Source of the DNA: an uncultured Porphyromonadaceae bacterium
GTDB lineage: Bacteria; Bacteroidota; Bacteroidia; Bacteroidales; Muribaculaceae
Direction of reading: 5' to 3'
Assembly: GCA_946187345.1 (NCBI GenBank)
Contig: CAMHQD010000009.1
Location: forward strand, 1-64,000
DNA: 64,000 nucleotides
Below are positions 35,041 through 44,900 of this stretch, piece by piece. The notes beneath the pieces are model-generated. The model worked only from the letters and a program-made list of their open reading frames with translations. It was not told the DNA's origin and ran no database searches. The stretch's first letter is position 1, and every line of letters begins with the position of its first letter. A program made the translations under genes and the position numbers.

Positions 35041-35100
35041 TAGTGTTCTAAGGAACAAGAGTTCATTCACCGATTGTTTAACCCCTAAAAGATTTCCAAA

Positions 35101-35241
35101 ATGAACGATGACAAATTCAAGAAAGAAATCACCGAGGTTGTTGCCCTGCTGCTCAAGTTCAGGCAAATGGCTGACAAGAGTGACAAGCGCATTCTCAGAG
35201 ACATCATCAGAGCGATAGTTAAGGAGCTCACGAGAGTTTAA
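35101..35241 (+). CDS. 46-residue hypothetical protein
   Basis: A short frame between a consensus promoter and a terminator encodes a charged helical product (MNDDKFKKEITEVVALLLKF ... IVKELTRV). Its isolated, well-defined transcription unit supports it as real; it would be expressed from the lysogen. It could be an antitoxin-like or lysogenic-conversion peptide; nothing proves this. Confidence 0.6.
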   Translation: MNDDKFKKEITEVVALLLKFRQMADKSDKRILRDIIRAIVKELTRV

Positions 35242-35250
35242 CCTCCAAAA

Positions 35251-35283
35251 AAGAACCCTCCCCGAAAGGGGAGCGGTTCTTTC
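35251..35283 (+). terminator. hairpin terminator with GAAA tetraloop
   Basis: CTCCCC-GAAA-GGGGAG is extended by AAGAACC / GGTTCTT around a one-base bulge. Only three T follow on this strand. Confidence 0.72.
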
Positions 35284-35299
35284 AAAAAAAACATTTGAT

Positions 35300-35989
35300 A
35301 TGGACATACCAAACATAACAATCGAAGGCAAAAACTACAGATGGAGCGATGGTTTCTTTGCTACCGACACAGGCGATATATTACAGGCCGATGCACTGGT
35401 TTATATATCGCCGAAAGGTAATTTTATCGTTGCAGAGGATACACCACAGGCGATAAGGATGTGCAATGATGGCGAATGGATTTATCGTTTTGAGGACATG
35501 CAGTGCACTGGCAGGGAGATTAACGAAATTATTGCCGAACGTATCGTAGCGCATGGTATTGATGTTCCGCAAAATTTCTGTTATCGAGAGTGTACAAGCA
35601 TGATGCAGCTTTGGGATTTCAACAGGAAATTAAACAATCACAATAATAAAAAATCTATGGAAGATAGAGAATTGATTAACGAGATTATGGAACGTGCCCA
35701 ATCGGAGGAGGGCCAGCGGCTCGCCGATGAGGCAATAGCTCGTTACAGGAATGCGCCCTCAGATAAGCGGGTGTTTGACCTCAAGGAGCAAGACATCATG
35801 AAAGTGCTCAAAGTTTCGTATATAGCAGAGCGTTTCTTTGGGCGTTCTCGGTCATGGCTGTGTCATAAACTCAACCACGACATGAGAAACGGCAAGCCCG
35901 ATGACTTCACAGATGAGGAACGCAAGAAACTAAAGGATGCGCTTGACACGATAGCCTACGAAATTCAAATCCTGTCGGATAATATGTAG
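35300..35989 (+). CDS. two-part protein with C-terminal DUF5053-like domain
   Basis: The 229-residue frame has an unrecognised N-terminal domain (1-110, MDIPNITIEGKNYRWSDGFF), an Asn/Lys linker (NNHNNKKS), and from Met120 (35657) a DUF5053-like domain: SYIAERFFGRSRSWLCHKLN, DEERKKLKDALDTIAYEIQ. The linker DNA looks like an intergenic leader, so this may be two genes joined by loss of a stop, or Met120 may be used as a second start. DUF5053 is found in Bacteroides phages with unknown function. Confidence 0.65.
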   Translation: MDIPNITIEGKNYRWSDGFFATDTGDILQADALVYISPKGNFIVAEDTPQAIRMCNDGEWIYRFEDMQCTGREINEIIAERIVAHGIDVPQNFCYRECTSMMQLWDFNRKLNNHNNKKSMEDRELINEIMERAQSEEGQRLADEAIARYRNAPSDKRVFDLKEQDIMKVLKVSYIAERFFGRSRSWLCHKLNHDMRNGKPDDFTDEERKKLKDALDTIAYEIQILSDNM

Positions 35990-36023
35990 TTAATTAGTCA
36001 TCGTTCATCTACATTACCGACAC

Positions 36024-36057
36024 GGGCGTACCTGATTGCAGGTGCGCCCTTTTTTTG
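36024..36057 (+). terminator. strong rho-independent terminator
   Basis: An 11-bp stem with one G-T pair (GGGCGTACCTG / CAGGTGCGCCC) and a 4-nt loop is followed by eight T. The 200 bp after it, up to the baseplate gene, hold no gene, only a GGCCAT/ATGGCC inverted repeat and the late promoter. Confidence 0.9.
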
Positions 36058-36187
36058 GCAACATCACTGGCCATAATATTCCTCATTTCGGCAACAATGG
36101 CCGTTAAAATATTCCCATGAGAGCGTAATTGGCATTTAACACACAAGAACACAAACAATTAACCGACTATTTTGTCACGTCCGCAAT

Positions 36188-36238
36188 TTTGAGATTTCAG
36201 AAAATTGCGCCTATCGGTTGCTTTTATCTTTATATTTG
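36188..36238 (+). promoter_or_regulatory. late promoter P2 (baseplate and fibre operon)
   Basis: TTTGAGATTTCA (36188-36199) lies inside an 8-bp inverted repeat GCAATTTT / AAAATTGC. TATATTTG (36231-36238) starts 31 nt after the box, exactly as in P1. The sequence after the -7 box (GCGCCAAAGAGAA) also resembles P1 (GCGCAAAAGAGAA). Confidence 0.78.
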
Positions 36239-36262
36239 CGCCAAAGAGAAAGAGCAACGGCA

Positions 36263-38368
36263 ATGCGCACGAAATTCCACATCATCATAGGCAATGACAG
36301 CCACGAGGTAGCCCCGACCGACATCAAGAATTGGAGCGAGGTGAAATTCACCCTGGAGCGCAAGGACTTCAGCGGCGTGATGCGTTCATTCTCGTCAGAC
36401 TTCGAGTTTGTCGGCGATGCCTTTATCTTGTTGCGTGACCTCTATCTTGCTGATGGATTTCTTGCCTCTGCCGAGGTGGCCGTCTCGACCAAGAATAACG
36501 ACTGGACTTATACCGAGCAATTCCGCTGCCCGCTGGATTTCTCCACCATAGAGATTGAGAATAGTGTGCTGTCCATCAAATCAATCGACAACACGCTATC
36601 GGGATTGCTCAAAGCGCAGAAATCGACAAAGTACGAATTTCCGATGGATAATTTCGACACAGAGACAATCGAAGTCAAGCGCATGGCGATAAGCAACAGT
36701 CAAAAGTGGGCATTCGAGAATAGCAACCTTTCAAAACTCGATTTTGTCAACCTCACAATGACGCAGGATGCCATTGTGACTACTGAGTACATCGAGCCAC
36801 GAAACGAGCAGCACGCAGAGCCGTTAAATTCTTTTTTTGCGAAAGTAAATGAGATTGGGGCCACCTTGAGCGTGTATGTCAAAGGGCTTGTAAGATGCTA
36901 TTTTAGTCCGACAAAGAAAGGGCTTGGATATAGAACAGAAACATCATGGATTGACATTCCGATAGCCCAATTACAAGTCAGGACTATCGAGTCGGACGAG
37001 AGCGATTATAGTCATTATACTAATCTTTGTGATGATGACCTTTTGCACAAGCGCGTAAATGGCACGTTGTATAATATGCTTGTCGGAGGCAGCAAAGATA
37101 TAGTTTTCGGCAATCTCAATGAGCTAAAAGCGGCGAGGACTTTCTTTATTGATGGTATGTTTGGTGTCGTTCGTGGTGAGAATGGAAGCTCTGACCCTGG
37201 CTATAGTCCGTATTGGCAAAACAACATCATCTATGAGTATCAGAACGGACGATGGCTTAACAAGGGATGTCCCGAGGATTATTATCAGGATAGGAATATA
37301 GGCATAGGCTACGGCAACGGCACTGCCGGCATAGACAGCACAAGATTGACGAAGGGGTGTTTCGTCCAGCTGTGGTGTACGGAGCAGATGATGTTGCAAT
37401 ATGCCACCTTTGAGGCAAAGTGGAATGACCCGATACCAAATTCGCTATTTTGCCGATCGATAACGCCGACTGCCCTCGCGACACAGATAGTACAAGCCAT
37501 ATCGCCAACGGCGACAGTCACAATAGACAACAATGCCACATTGGCCAACACTCGTATTGTTCCCGGCGAGGAATTGCGTCAGATTTCAGCCGCAAAGATT
37601 TACTCCACATTCCAGCAATTCGCTGATTGGATTGAGGCTGTGTTTGGATATACTTACCGCGTCGAGGGCAATGTTGTGCACTTTGCTCGCCGCTCTGATA
37701 TATTCGGTAATGAAGTTGTCAAAGTGATTGATTTTGCCAATGATGTTAAATACAGCATCAACAACGAGCTTATCTATGCCGAAGTCCAGGCTGGTTACAG
37801 CAAAAAAGAGTATGGTGAAATCAATGGCCGGTATGAGACGAATTTCACCAACTACTACACCACCGGCTATAATGTGACTGACAAGAAATTGCAGCTGATA
37901 AGTAAGTATCGCGCCGACAGCTACGGCATTGAGTACACGGCGCGAAAAAGCGAGAGCGAAAGCAAGGACGATAAAGCCGATGAGGATGTTTTCATAGTTT
38001 ATGTCAGTTCAGGGGTATATAACACAACCGGCAACTCTGTTTACAATCCCTCCGTATGCATTGCCAACAACAGTGCATTTATCGCCGCTCTCGGCAATGG
38101 CAAGTCAATAACCCTCACCATGACATCAAGCGATGGCAATAATGGCCTGAGCAATGTTGTGATTGATGCAGGTAGCGCATTGTTTTCAGCCGGCGAGCTG
38201 GAGTTTACGACAGATGACATGGTATTGCCTGAGGACTGGGACGGACTCGTGCAAGTTGATTATGATGGTTACCGTTATCGCGGTTACATCAGCAAAGCAG
38301 AAGCAAGCTATGGACACACAGCAGGCATTGAGTACACACTAATCGTAAAAGACATCACAGAACTATGA
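36263..38368 (+). CDS. baseplate / distal tail-type protein
   Basis: The 701-residue protein is the first gene after the late promoter and directly follows the tape-measure region. Its N-terminus (MRTKFHIIIGNDSHEVAPTD) and a Dit/Tal-like middle (FQQFADWIEAVFGYTYRVEG, NVVHFARRSD) fit a tail-tip hub that connects tube and fibre. The family name cannot be settled by eye. It overlaps the next gene by 4 bp. ATG 36263 follows the promoter. Confidence 0.65.
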   Translation: MRTKFHIIIGNDSHEVAPTDIKNWSEVKFTLERKDFSGVMRSFSSDFEFVGDAFILLRDLYLADGFLASAEVAVSTKNNDWTYTEQFRCPLDFSTIEIENSVLSIKSIDNTLSGLLKAQKSTKYEFPMDNFDTETIEVKRMAISNSQKWAFENSNLSKLDFVNLTMTQDAIVTTEYIEPRNEQHAEPLNSFFAKVNEIGATLSVYVKGLVRCYFSPTKKGLGYRTETSWIDIPIAQLQVRTIESDESDYSHYTNLCDDDLLHKRVNGTLYNMLVGGSKDIVFGNLNELKAARTFFIDGMFGVVRGENGSSDPGYSPYWQNNIIYEYQNGRWLNKGCPEDYYQDRNIGIGYGNGTAGIDSTRLTKGCFVQLWCTEQMMLQYATFEAKWNDPIPNSLFCRSITPTALATQIVQAISPTATVTIDNNATLANTRIVPGEELRQISAAKIYSTFQQFADWIEAVFGYTYRVEGNVVHFARRSDIFGNEVVKVIDFANDVKYSINNELIYAEVQAGYSKKEYGEINGRYETNFTNYYTTGYNVTDKKLQLISKYRADSYGIEYTARKSESESKDDKADEDVFIVYVSSGVYNTTGNSVYNPSVCIANNSAFIAALGNGKSITLTMTSSDGNNGLSNVVIDAGSALFSAGELEFTTDDMVLPEDWDGLVQVDYDGYRYRGYISKAEASYGHTAGIEYTLIVKDITEL

Positions 38369-39234
38369 TATTATCGCCTTTCACCCCTATATTCTTCCAG
38401 CCGCGCAAAGGTAGCAACGGAGTGCCAAGCAGGTACATTCAGACTTTTGCGCCGACCGACCACATAGAGTTGCAGCTCATCGGTGTGGTGGGTGACACCC
38501 CTCCAACGACAAAACTCTATGACGCATACGATGACAGCGAAATTTACACTATCGTTTGGAGTTCATGGCAGATGAACACCACCGACCTGTTATATTTCGC
38601 CACCATTACAGGTTTGAGCAACGGCCACTATTACATCGTTATGGACGGTATCGGCACCAGTGAGCCGTTCAAGGTGACTGACTATGAGCTTGAGCTCAAT
38701 CAGACCACGCTCATACAGTATGCGATGAAAGACAACAAGCAGCGCGATGATGCCGTGTTTCTTATTGACAGAATGCCGATGTTTTTTGATTTCAGGGTGC
38801 CGGGCGGTTTCAAGGACGGCGGCTGGGCGTTCGGCGTGGAGAATGAGCAGTTTGTCACCGATGATGCCAACATCGTTGAATTATATGGCATGGAGAGCAC
38901 GCAAAAGACATTCACCATGGGCGAGGGTGACGGTGTGCCTATATGGTTTGGCGAGCTGCTGAACCGACTGCTTACCTGTCACTATGTCTATTTTGACGGC
39001 GTGCGCTATGCAAGGAAAGAGAGCAACGTGCCTGAAGTGAACATCCAGGACGATTTGCTCAACTCATTCGTGATAACCCAAGTCGTGCAGAAAGTCACTT
39101 TGCTCAATCCTGCCGTCGAGCAAAGCAACCATGTAGCAATCCGCCGCACCGGCGAGGATGGTGTCGATAACGACTATCGCGGCACTGACCAAGTAATAAG
39201 TCTTGAAGATAATATAAACAGATTAATCAATTAA
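38365..39234 (+). CDS. tail-tip / baseplate protein
   Basis: The 289-residue protein lies between the putative hub and the fibre. It is beta-rich with GLSNGHYYIVMDGIGTSEPF and a middle segment MFFDFRVPGGFKDGGWAFGV. It likely joins the fibre to the tail. No known family is recognised by eye. Confidence 0.6.
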   Translation: MILSPFTPIFFQPRKGSNGVPSRYIQTFAPTDHIELQLIGVVGDTPPTTKLYDAYDDSEIYTIVWSSWQMNTTDLLYFATITGLSNGHYYIVMDGIGTSEPFKVTDYELELNQTTLIQYAMKDNKQRDDAVFLIDRMPMFFDFRVPGGFKDGGWAFGVENEQFVTDDANIVELYGMESTQKTFTMGEGDGVPIWFGELLNRLLTCHYVYFDGVRYARKESNVPEVNIQDDLLNSFVITQVVQKVTLLNPAVEQSNHVAIRRTGEDGVDNDYRGTDQVISLEDNINRLIN

Positions 39235-39237
39235 GAT

Positions 39238-41949
39238 ATGACACAAGAGGAATTTCAGAGCATTGTTAATGCCGTCCTTTCAGCCATAAGGACAAACAGC
39301 CGGACTATCGCACAGTTAACCGCCGTGCCGTCGCTGTCAGACAGTGACAGTTTCGAGGTGAGTGGCGGCAAGCGAGTCACCTATGGCGTGTTAAAGAGCC
39401 TCATTGCGTCGTTTTCGTCAGCCGACACTGACACGCTCCTTGCTCAGATTAACCGAAAGGAGTTGCAGTCTGCGTCGATCACGACCACCGAGACCACCGC
39501 CACAATCACCATTAGAAATGTCGGCGGCACATCAATCTCATGCAGTGTGCCTGTGGCCACCGACAACCAAGCGGGCATTATCACCGCCACGCAAAAGGTA
39601 AAGATAGACAGTGCCTACAGCAATGCCCAAAGCGCACTCACGCAAGCGGGCGAGGCAAAGAGTGCCGTGCAGACACTGAACAACAAACTCGGAACGGCAA
39701 GCGGTATCGCCACGCTGGATGCCAATGGCAAGCTGAATAGCAATCAAGTGCCGAGCAATGTAGTCACTAATACAAAACTTGAGGCTGTCGAAGATAAGGC
39801 TGATGCGGCGCAGAGTGCGGCTGATGCGGCTCAAGAGGCAGCGGACGGCGCACAAGCTGCTGCCGAGGCGGTGGCCGCCACCGTGGAGGCGATGAAGAAA
39901 TACGGCTACAAGTTCATGGGCGTGGCAACGCCGACCACGGACCCCGGCACACCGAGCGAGAACGTGTTCTACCTCGCCACCACCGAGGGCGACTACACCC
40001 ACTTCCCGACCAATGCGTCAACCGATGAAGGGCCACTCTATTTCCACCTCGGAGCCGACGATGTCGCCATCCTGCGCTACACCAAGCCGACCGATGACTC
40101 GCCTATCATCTCCAACTGGAGCAAGGTGACGCTGAACCTGGCCAAAGGCACAGCGATTACCGCTATAAGAACCGCCATTGAGAACATAGCAGCCGATATA
40201 ACCGACCTTGAAGACAGCATCGCTCCGCGTCTGTTCTTCAACGGCAACGTGCTCACGGGTACAGAGGGAGAGAACCTCACCCTGGCGCAGTTCGTGGCAC
40301 TGACCGCCGGCACGGCATTCGCCTTTGCCCGGAAGAAAGGCGTAGTTGTGACTCTCTCCACGGCTGACGGCTTGAAGAACTACCAGTGGAAAGGCACGAC
40401 ATGGAACAACACCGATGACTGGCGCAACTTCGGCGGCTCGGCTGCCGTGGGTAACTGCTACAACGTCACCAACGAGGCGAGCGACCTGCTGCCTGCCGGT
40501 ACGGGCTATTTCACCCTCACCACCGCCATCGCGGCCGTGAAGACCAAAGGCGTGCAGGGTGTGGGTATGCAGATAACCTTTGCCGTTGGAGAGTCCACTT
40601 GGAAGACTTACCAGTATGTGGGTGCCGACGTGACCGACACCAACTTTGACCTCGAGACCAACTGGGTTGACATGGCGGGTATCACCGCAGGCAACGAGGC
40701 AGTAATCAACATTCTCGACCTTTGCGGCCCTTGCACGGTTGCCCCTTACTACAACCTGCAATATGCCATCGCCGCGCTTGTTGACAAGCAGAATGCGACA
40801 GGTATCACCTACGCAAAGAGTGGCCTTGTCATCACCTACCCGATAGGCGAGAACCTTTGGGAGGCCAAGCAGTTCAACGGCATCGTCGAGAACTTCGGCG
40901 AGACCGGCCTGTGGAAAGACTTCGGCGGTGGCGGCAGTGGAGAGGTAGAGACCAGCGACACCCCTGTCAGCGGTGGCGAGGACGCGTTCAGCACAGGCGG
41001 CGCTTATACCCACCTCGCAAAGGGTGTGGAGATGCTGGAGGATAGCGAGGCACAGCAGCGTGAGGATTACGTTGAGGGCTACAACTACTTCTATCTCATC
41101 AACGAGAATGGAGACCGCATCGGCAACGTGTGGCGCATACCCAAAGGCGGTGGCGGCTCATCGACGACCAAAGTGTTCAGCGTGAACTTCCAACAATCGC
41201 CGTTCTATGCCGCCGTTGGTGGTAATTTTACCTTGCGTGCGTCTATCCGCAGCGCGACCGAGGAAGGTGGCGTGACGACTACCGACAGCATCGAGTCTAT
41301 CCAAATCGTTGACCGCGACACCGCCCAGGTTCTGTTCAGTGACAGCACCACCCACGCGTCGAGCGAGAGCCGCACCGACTACTCGTTCACCTTTGACCTG
41401 TCCTCGTTCTTCACCTCGGCAAGCACCCGTCGCCTGCAACTGATTGCTGTGGACGGTGCCGGCGATAGGGCATCACGCACTATCAACGTGGTGGCCGTGG
41501 ACGTGACTTGTCAGTGTGTGCAGGTGCTCAACTACACCAATGCGAGTGTGGTTTTCACCACCGACACCGTCAAGTCGTTGCAGATGTACCAGTTCCCGAA
41601 CAACCAGGGCACGATTACCGCCGTGGTTGACATATTTGTGAACGGCGAGTGGGTGAACATCGGCACGGCGCAGGTCACCGACAGTTATGCGCACAACATC
41701 ACCGTCAACCCGACCGCTTTGGGCCTGACGCACGGCGCATACCCCATCCGTATGTACGGCACCGACAACGCCAGCAGCGTGCGGGGCAACACCGTCTATT
41801 CGACGATTATGGTCGTTGACACGGCGAGTTCACTGCCCATCGTCGCCATGCGCTACAACGATGCCAACAATGGACAAGTGCGGCTCTATGACACCGTGGC
41901 CCTTGAAGTCACCGCCTACACGCCCGACGCACAGGAGGGCGAGGTGTAG
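39238..41949 (+). CDS. giant tail fibre protein, N-terminal part
   Basis: The 903-residue frame begins with a tail-attachment region, then a fibre shaft: QAGIITATQKVKIDSAY, LGTASGIATLDANGKLNSNQ and an Ala-rich coiled coil (AADAAQEAADGAQAAAEAVA). Repeated modules of about 80 residues follow (FNGNVLTGTEGENLTLAQFV, NVTNEASDLLPAGTGYFTLT), then Ig-like domains. It stops at TAG 41947-41949 in the middle of an Ig-like domain. A -1 shift (GTG TAG read as GTA GTT) continues the domain into the next frame, so this is probably the N-terminal part of one protein of about 2,740 residues. Confidence 0.85.
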   Translation: MTQEEFQSIVNAVLSAIRTNSRTIAQLTAVPSLSDSDSFEVSGGKRVTYGVLKSLIASFSSADTDTLLAQINRKELQSASITTTETTATITIRNVGGTSISCSVPVATDNQAGIITATQKVKIDSAYSNAQSALTQAGEAKSAVQTLNNKLGTASGIATLDANGKLNSNQVPSNVVTNTKLEAVEDKADAAQSAADAAQEAADGAQAAAEAVAATVEAMKKYGYKFMGVATPTTDPGTPSENVFYLATTEGDYTHFPTNASTDEGPLYFHLGADDVAILRYTKPTDDSPIISNWSKVTLNLAKGTAITAIRTAIENIAADITDLEDSIAPRLFFNGNVLTGTEGENLTLAQFVALTAGTAFAFARKKGVVVTLSTADGLKNYQWKGTTWNNTDDWRNFGGSAAVGNCYNVTNEASDLLPAGTGYFTLTTAIAAVKTKGVQGVGMQITFAVGESTWKTYQYVGADVTDTNFDLETNWVDMAGITAGNEAVINILDLCGPCTVAPYYNLQYAIAALVDKQNATGITYAKSGLVITYPIGENLWEAKQFNGIVENFGETGLWKDFGGGGSGEVETSDTPVSGGEDAFSTGGAYTHLAKGVEMLEDSEAQQREDYVEGYNYFYLINENGDRIGNVWRIPKGGGGSSTTKVFSVNFQQSPFYAAVGGNFTLRASIRSATEEGGVTTTDSIESIQIVDRDTAQVLFSDSTTHASSESRTDYSFTFDLSSFFTSASTRRLQLIAVDGAGDRASRTINVVAVDVTCQCVQVLNYTNASVVFTTDTVKSLQMYQFPNNQGTITAVVDIFVNGEWVNIGTAQVTDSYAHNITVNPTALGLTHGAYPIRMYGTDNASSVRGNTVYSTIMVVDTASSLPIVAMRYNDANNGQVRLYDTVALEVTAYTPDAQEGEV

Positions 41950-41984
41950 TTACCGAGAATGGGGCCACCATCGCCACGCTGAAT

Positions 41985-44900
41985 GTGAACCGCAGTTCCG
42001 TGGAGACCGTGAACCGCCAAATTAGCGGTGTGGAGCAAGGCACGACACTTGCCTACCAAGCCACGAGTGGAGCCAGCGCGAGCGGCACAATCAGCCTCAC
42101 CGTCAACGGCAGCGTGATTGATGCGGCACTGACCACCGGCGCGATATGTGCATTCGACTTCGCCAACCGCACCAATAGCGAGGCAGGAAACCACGAAATC
42201 GTGGACGGCAACTACGAGATAGCCGTGAAAGGCTCTAACTGGTCGTCCAACGGCTTTAAGAACTATCTCGGCGGCAACGCCCTTGCCGTGAAAGAGAACG
42301 TGACGGCAGAGTTGAACCTCGCTCCGTTCGCCACTGTAGATGTCGCCAGCACAGGTTTCGCCCTGCTGTTCCAGTTTGCCTCGAACAACATCGCCGACAA
42401 CGATGCCCACCTCATGGAGTGCTACGACGAGAACAACGGAGCGGGCTTCTACATCACCGGTCAGGCTATCGGCATCAAGTGCGGCAGCAAGGTCGAGGAG
42501 AGAACCTACCCCAACGGCGAGCGCATCACCGTTGGCATCCTCGTTGAGCCATCGAGCAAGTATGTGGAGTTCAAAGGCACGCGTTACTCGCTAATCAAGT
42601 TGTTCATCAACGGCGAGGAGAGTGCCTGTGTCGAATACACCTCCAATAACGACCTATTGCAGGACAGTACCATCAAGTTCAGAGGCACCGAGGGTGACTT
42701 CTACCTCTACTACCTGATTGCGTGGATGCAGTACATCGCCTGGATGCTGCAGTTCTTCAACTACCTCGTCAAGTTGACCGACACCTCGGCGATGGTGACG
42801 GAGAACACTTTCGAGGACGTGTGGAGCGGCAACACCTCCAACGGCCCCACGGCAGCGAAACTCGCCGCAAAGGGTATGCCGTACTTGATTGAGGCACCGT
42901 TCAACGGCAGTGACATCACCGCCCTGGACAACACCACCTCGACGAGCCGCAACAACTACATCACGCTGACCTACCGCGACCCGAGCCGTCCGTGGCGCAA
43001 CTTCGTCGCTACCGATGTGCGCCGGCGCAACCAGGGTACGACCTCGGCGAAGCGTCCCATCAAGAACGCCCGTTACTACCTCGCCAAGAAGAACGGCTCG
43101 ACCTACGACAAGTCCACCAAGACCGGCGGCACAGTGGTAACGCCCGAGCTGTCGAGAACCGAGTTCATTGCCGCCTACGGCACCGAGCACATCGCGCTAT
43201 ACGACGAGGCTGTGGCACTGTTCGCCAAGAACAAGGTGCGTGTGAGAGAGGACAGCATTCCCGTTGACCTCATCACCGTCAAGGTGGACTACTCGGACAG
43301 CACCAACGCCAACGACTGCGGCGCGTGCAACATGATGAACACCGTCTATCGCCGTCTGGGAGCGCAGTACATGACGCCTGCGCAACGCTACTACGACGGC
43401 ACCTACGACAACGGCGATGTCCATTTGACTGGGTTGCAGTTGAACCACTCGACGGCAAACCACCCGATTGCCATGTACCGCGACTTCAGCGGCACCGGGA
43501 CGAGCCTCAAGTTCTACGCCAAAGGTAACTGGAAGGAGGACAAGAACGAGCAGATGGCTCTCGGCTTCAAGGACACGCCGGGCTACAACAAGGGCTGCCT
43601 CAACTACGGCGACTTCGTTGAGTTCTTCGGCACGTCGAGCGAGACGCTGGCGCAAGCCGTGACCCGCTTCCTCTCGGCAAGCGTCACGAAGGACACGAGC
43701 AAAGTGTACCTTATCTCGCAGTACTGCGGCTCGTCCTACAAGTTCTACCGCTATCGCAATGGCGCGTGGACCGACACCACCGGCACAATGCGGCAGGTGA
43801 ATGGCGCATGGGTCATCACTGGCGACGTACTGAACCCAGTGGATGGTTTCGAGTTGCTTGCCTACCAGGGAATGTGCTGGTGGCAGGGCGTTGCGAGCGT
43901 GAGCGACTTCATGGCTCCCAGCACCAACATCTCCTCATGGGTGCAGAAACTCATCGATAAGGAGGGTAGCGGTGTGTCCGGCACCACGTTCCCCGCGTGG
44001 ACCAACTACTACGAATGCATGATTGACGATGACCAGCTGCAGGCCGACCTCGCCATGGGGCGCAAGGCTCCCTACTGGCTCTACCGCCTGCTCAAGTTCT
44101 GCAACGACTGCGACTACTCGCAGGGTGCGGACCTCAGCGGCGACTGGCACGACAATCTCCACAAGTACGTCAACCCCTATGCGCTATATGTTTACAACGC
44201 ATTCACCGACTATCTCGCCGCCGTTGACCAGCAGGCCAAGAATATGCAGCCCATGTTCTTCCTCGACGAGGGCGGTTCGGTAGAGGGAGGCGTGTACAAG
44301 TACAACGGCGTGGCCACCGAGGATTGTGCCGTGCGCATGTACCCCAACAAGGTGTACGATGCCGACACCCTGCTCGGCAAGGACAACGCCGGTGGCGCGA
44401 CCGTCGATCCCGAAGTTGACCCCAACAAGCCGAGTGACCCGACCACTGGCTACAACAACCCCTATGCCGGTTGGGGCTCCGTGTTGTGGAACAACATCTA
44501 CCGCCAGCCAACCGTCAAGGTCGATGCGAACAACGAGACCGACATGAACACCATCGTAGCGGCCATGCGCAACCTGCAAGCCACTGTCGATGGGGTCACT
44601 CTGTCGCCGTTCTCGCCTGAGGGCTGCAAGCACTTCTTCCTCGACAACATCTGCAAGCGTTGGCAGAAGACTGTCAGCTCGTTTGACGGCGAGAGCAAGT
44701 ACATCGACAGCACCGAGAACATCGACACAACGGTTGAAGACAACACCACCTACTTCTACGCGCTGCACGGCTTGCGCCTCACCTCGCTGCCGTCGTTCAT
44801 CGACCGCCGTTTCCGCGTCCGTGACGGCTTCTACCGCACTGGGTTATTCTTCAGCGGTGTGTGGTCGGCGCGTATCAACGGCAACGTGAGCACGTCAGGC

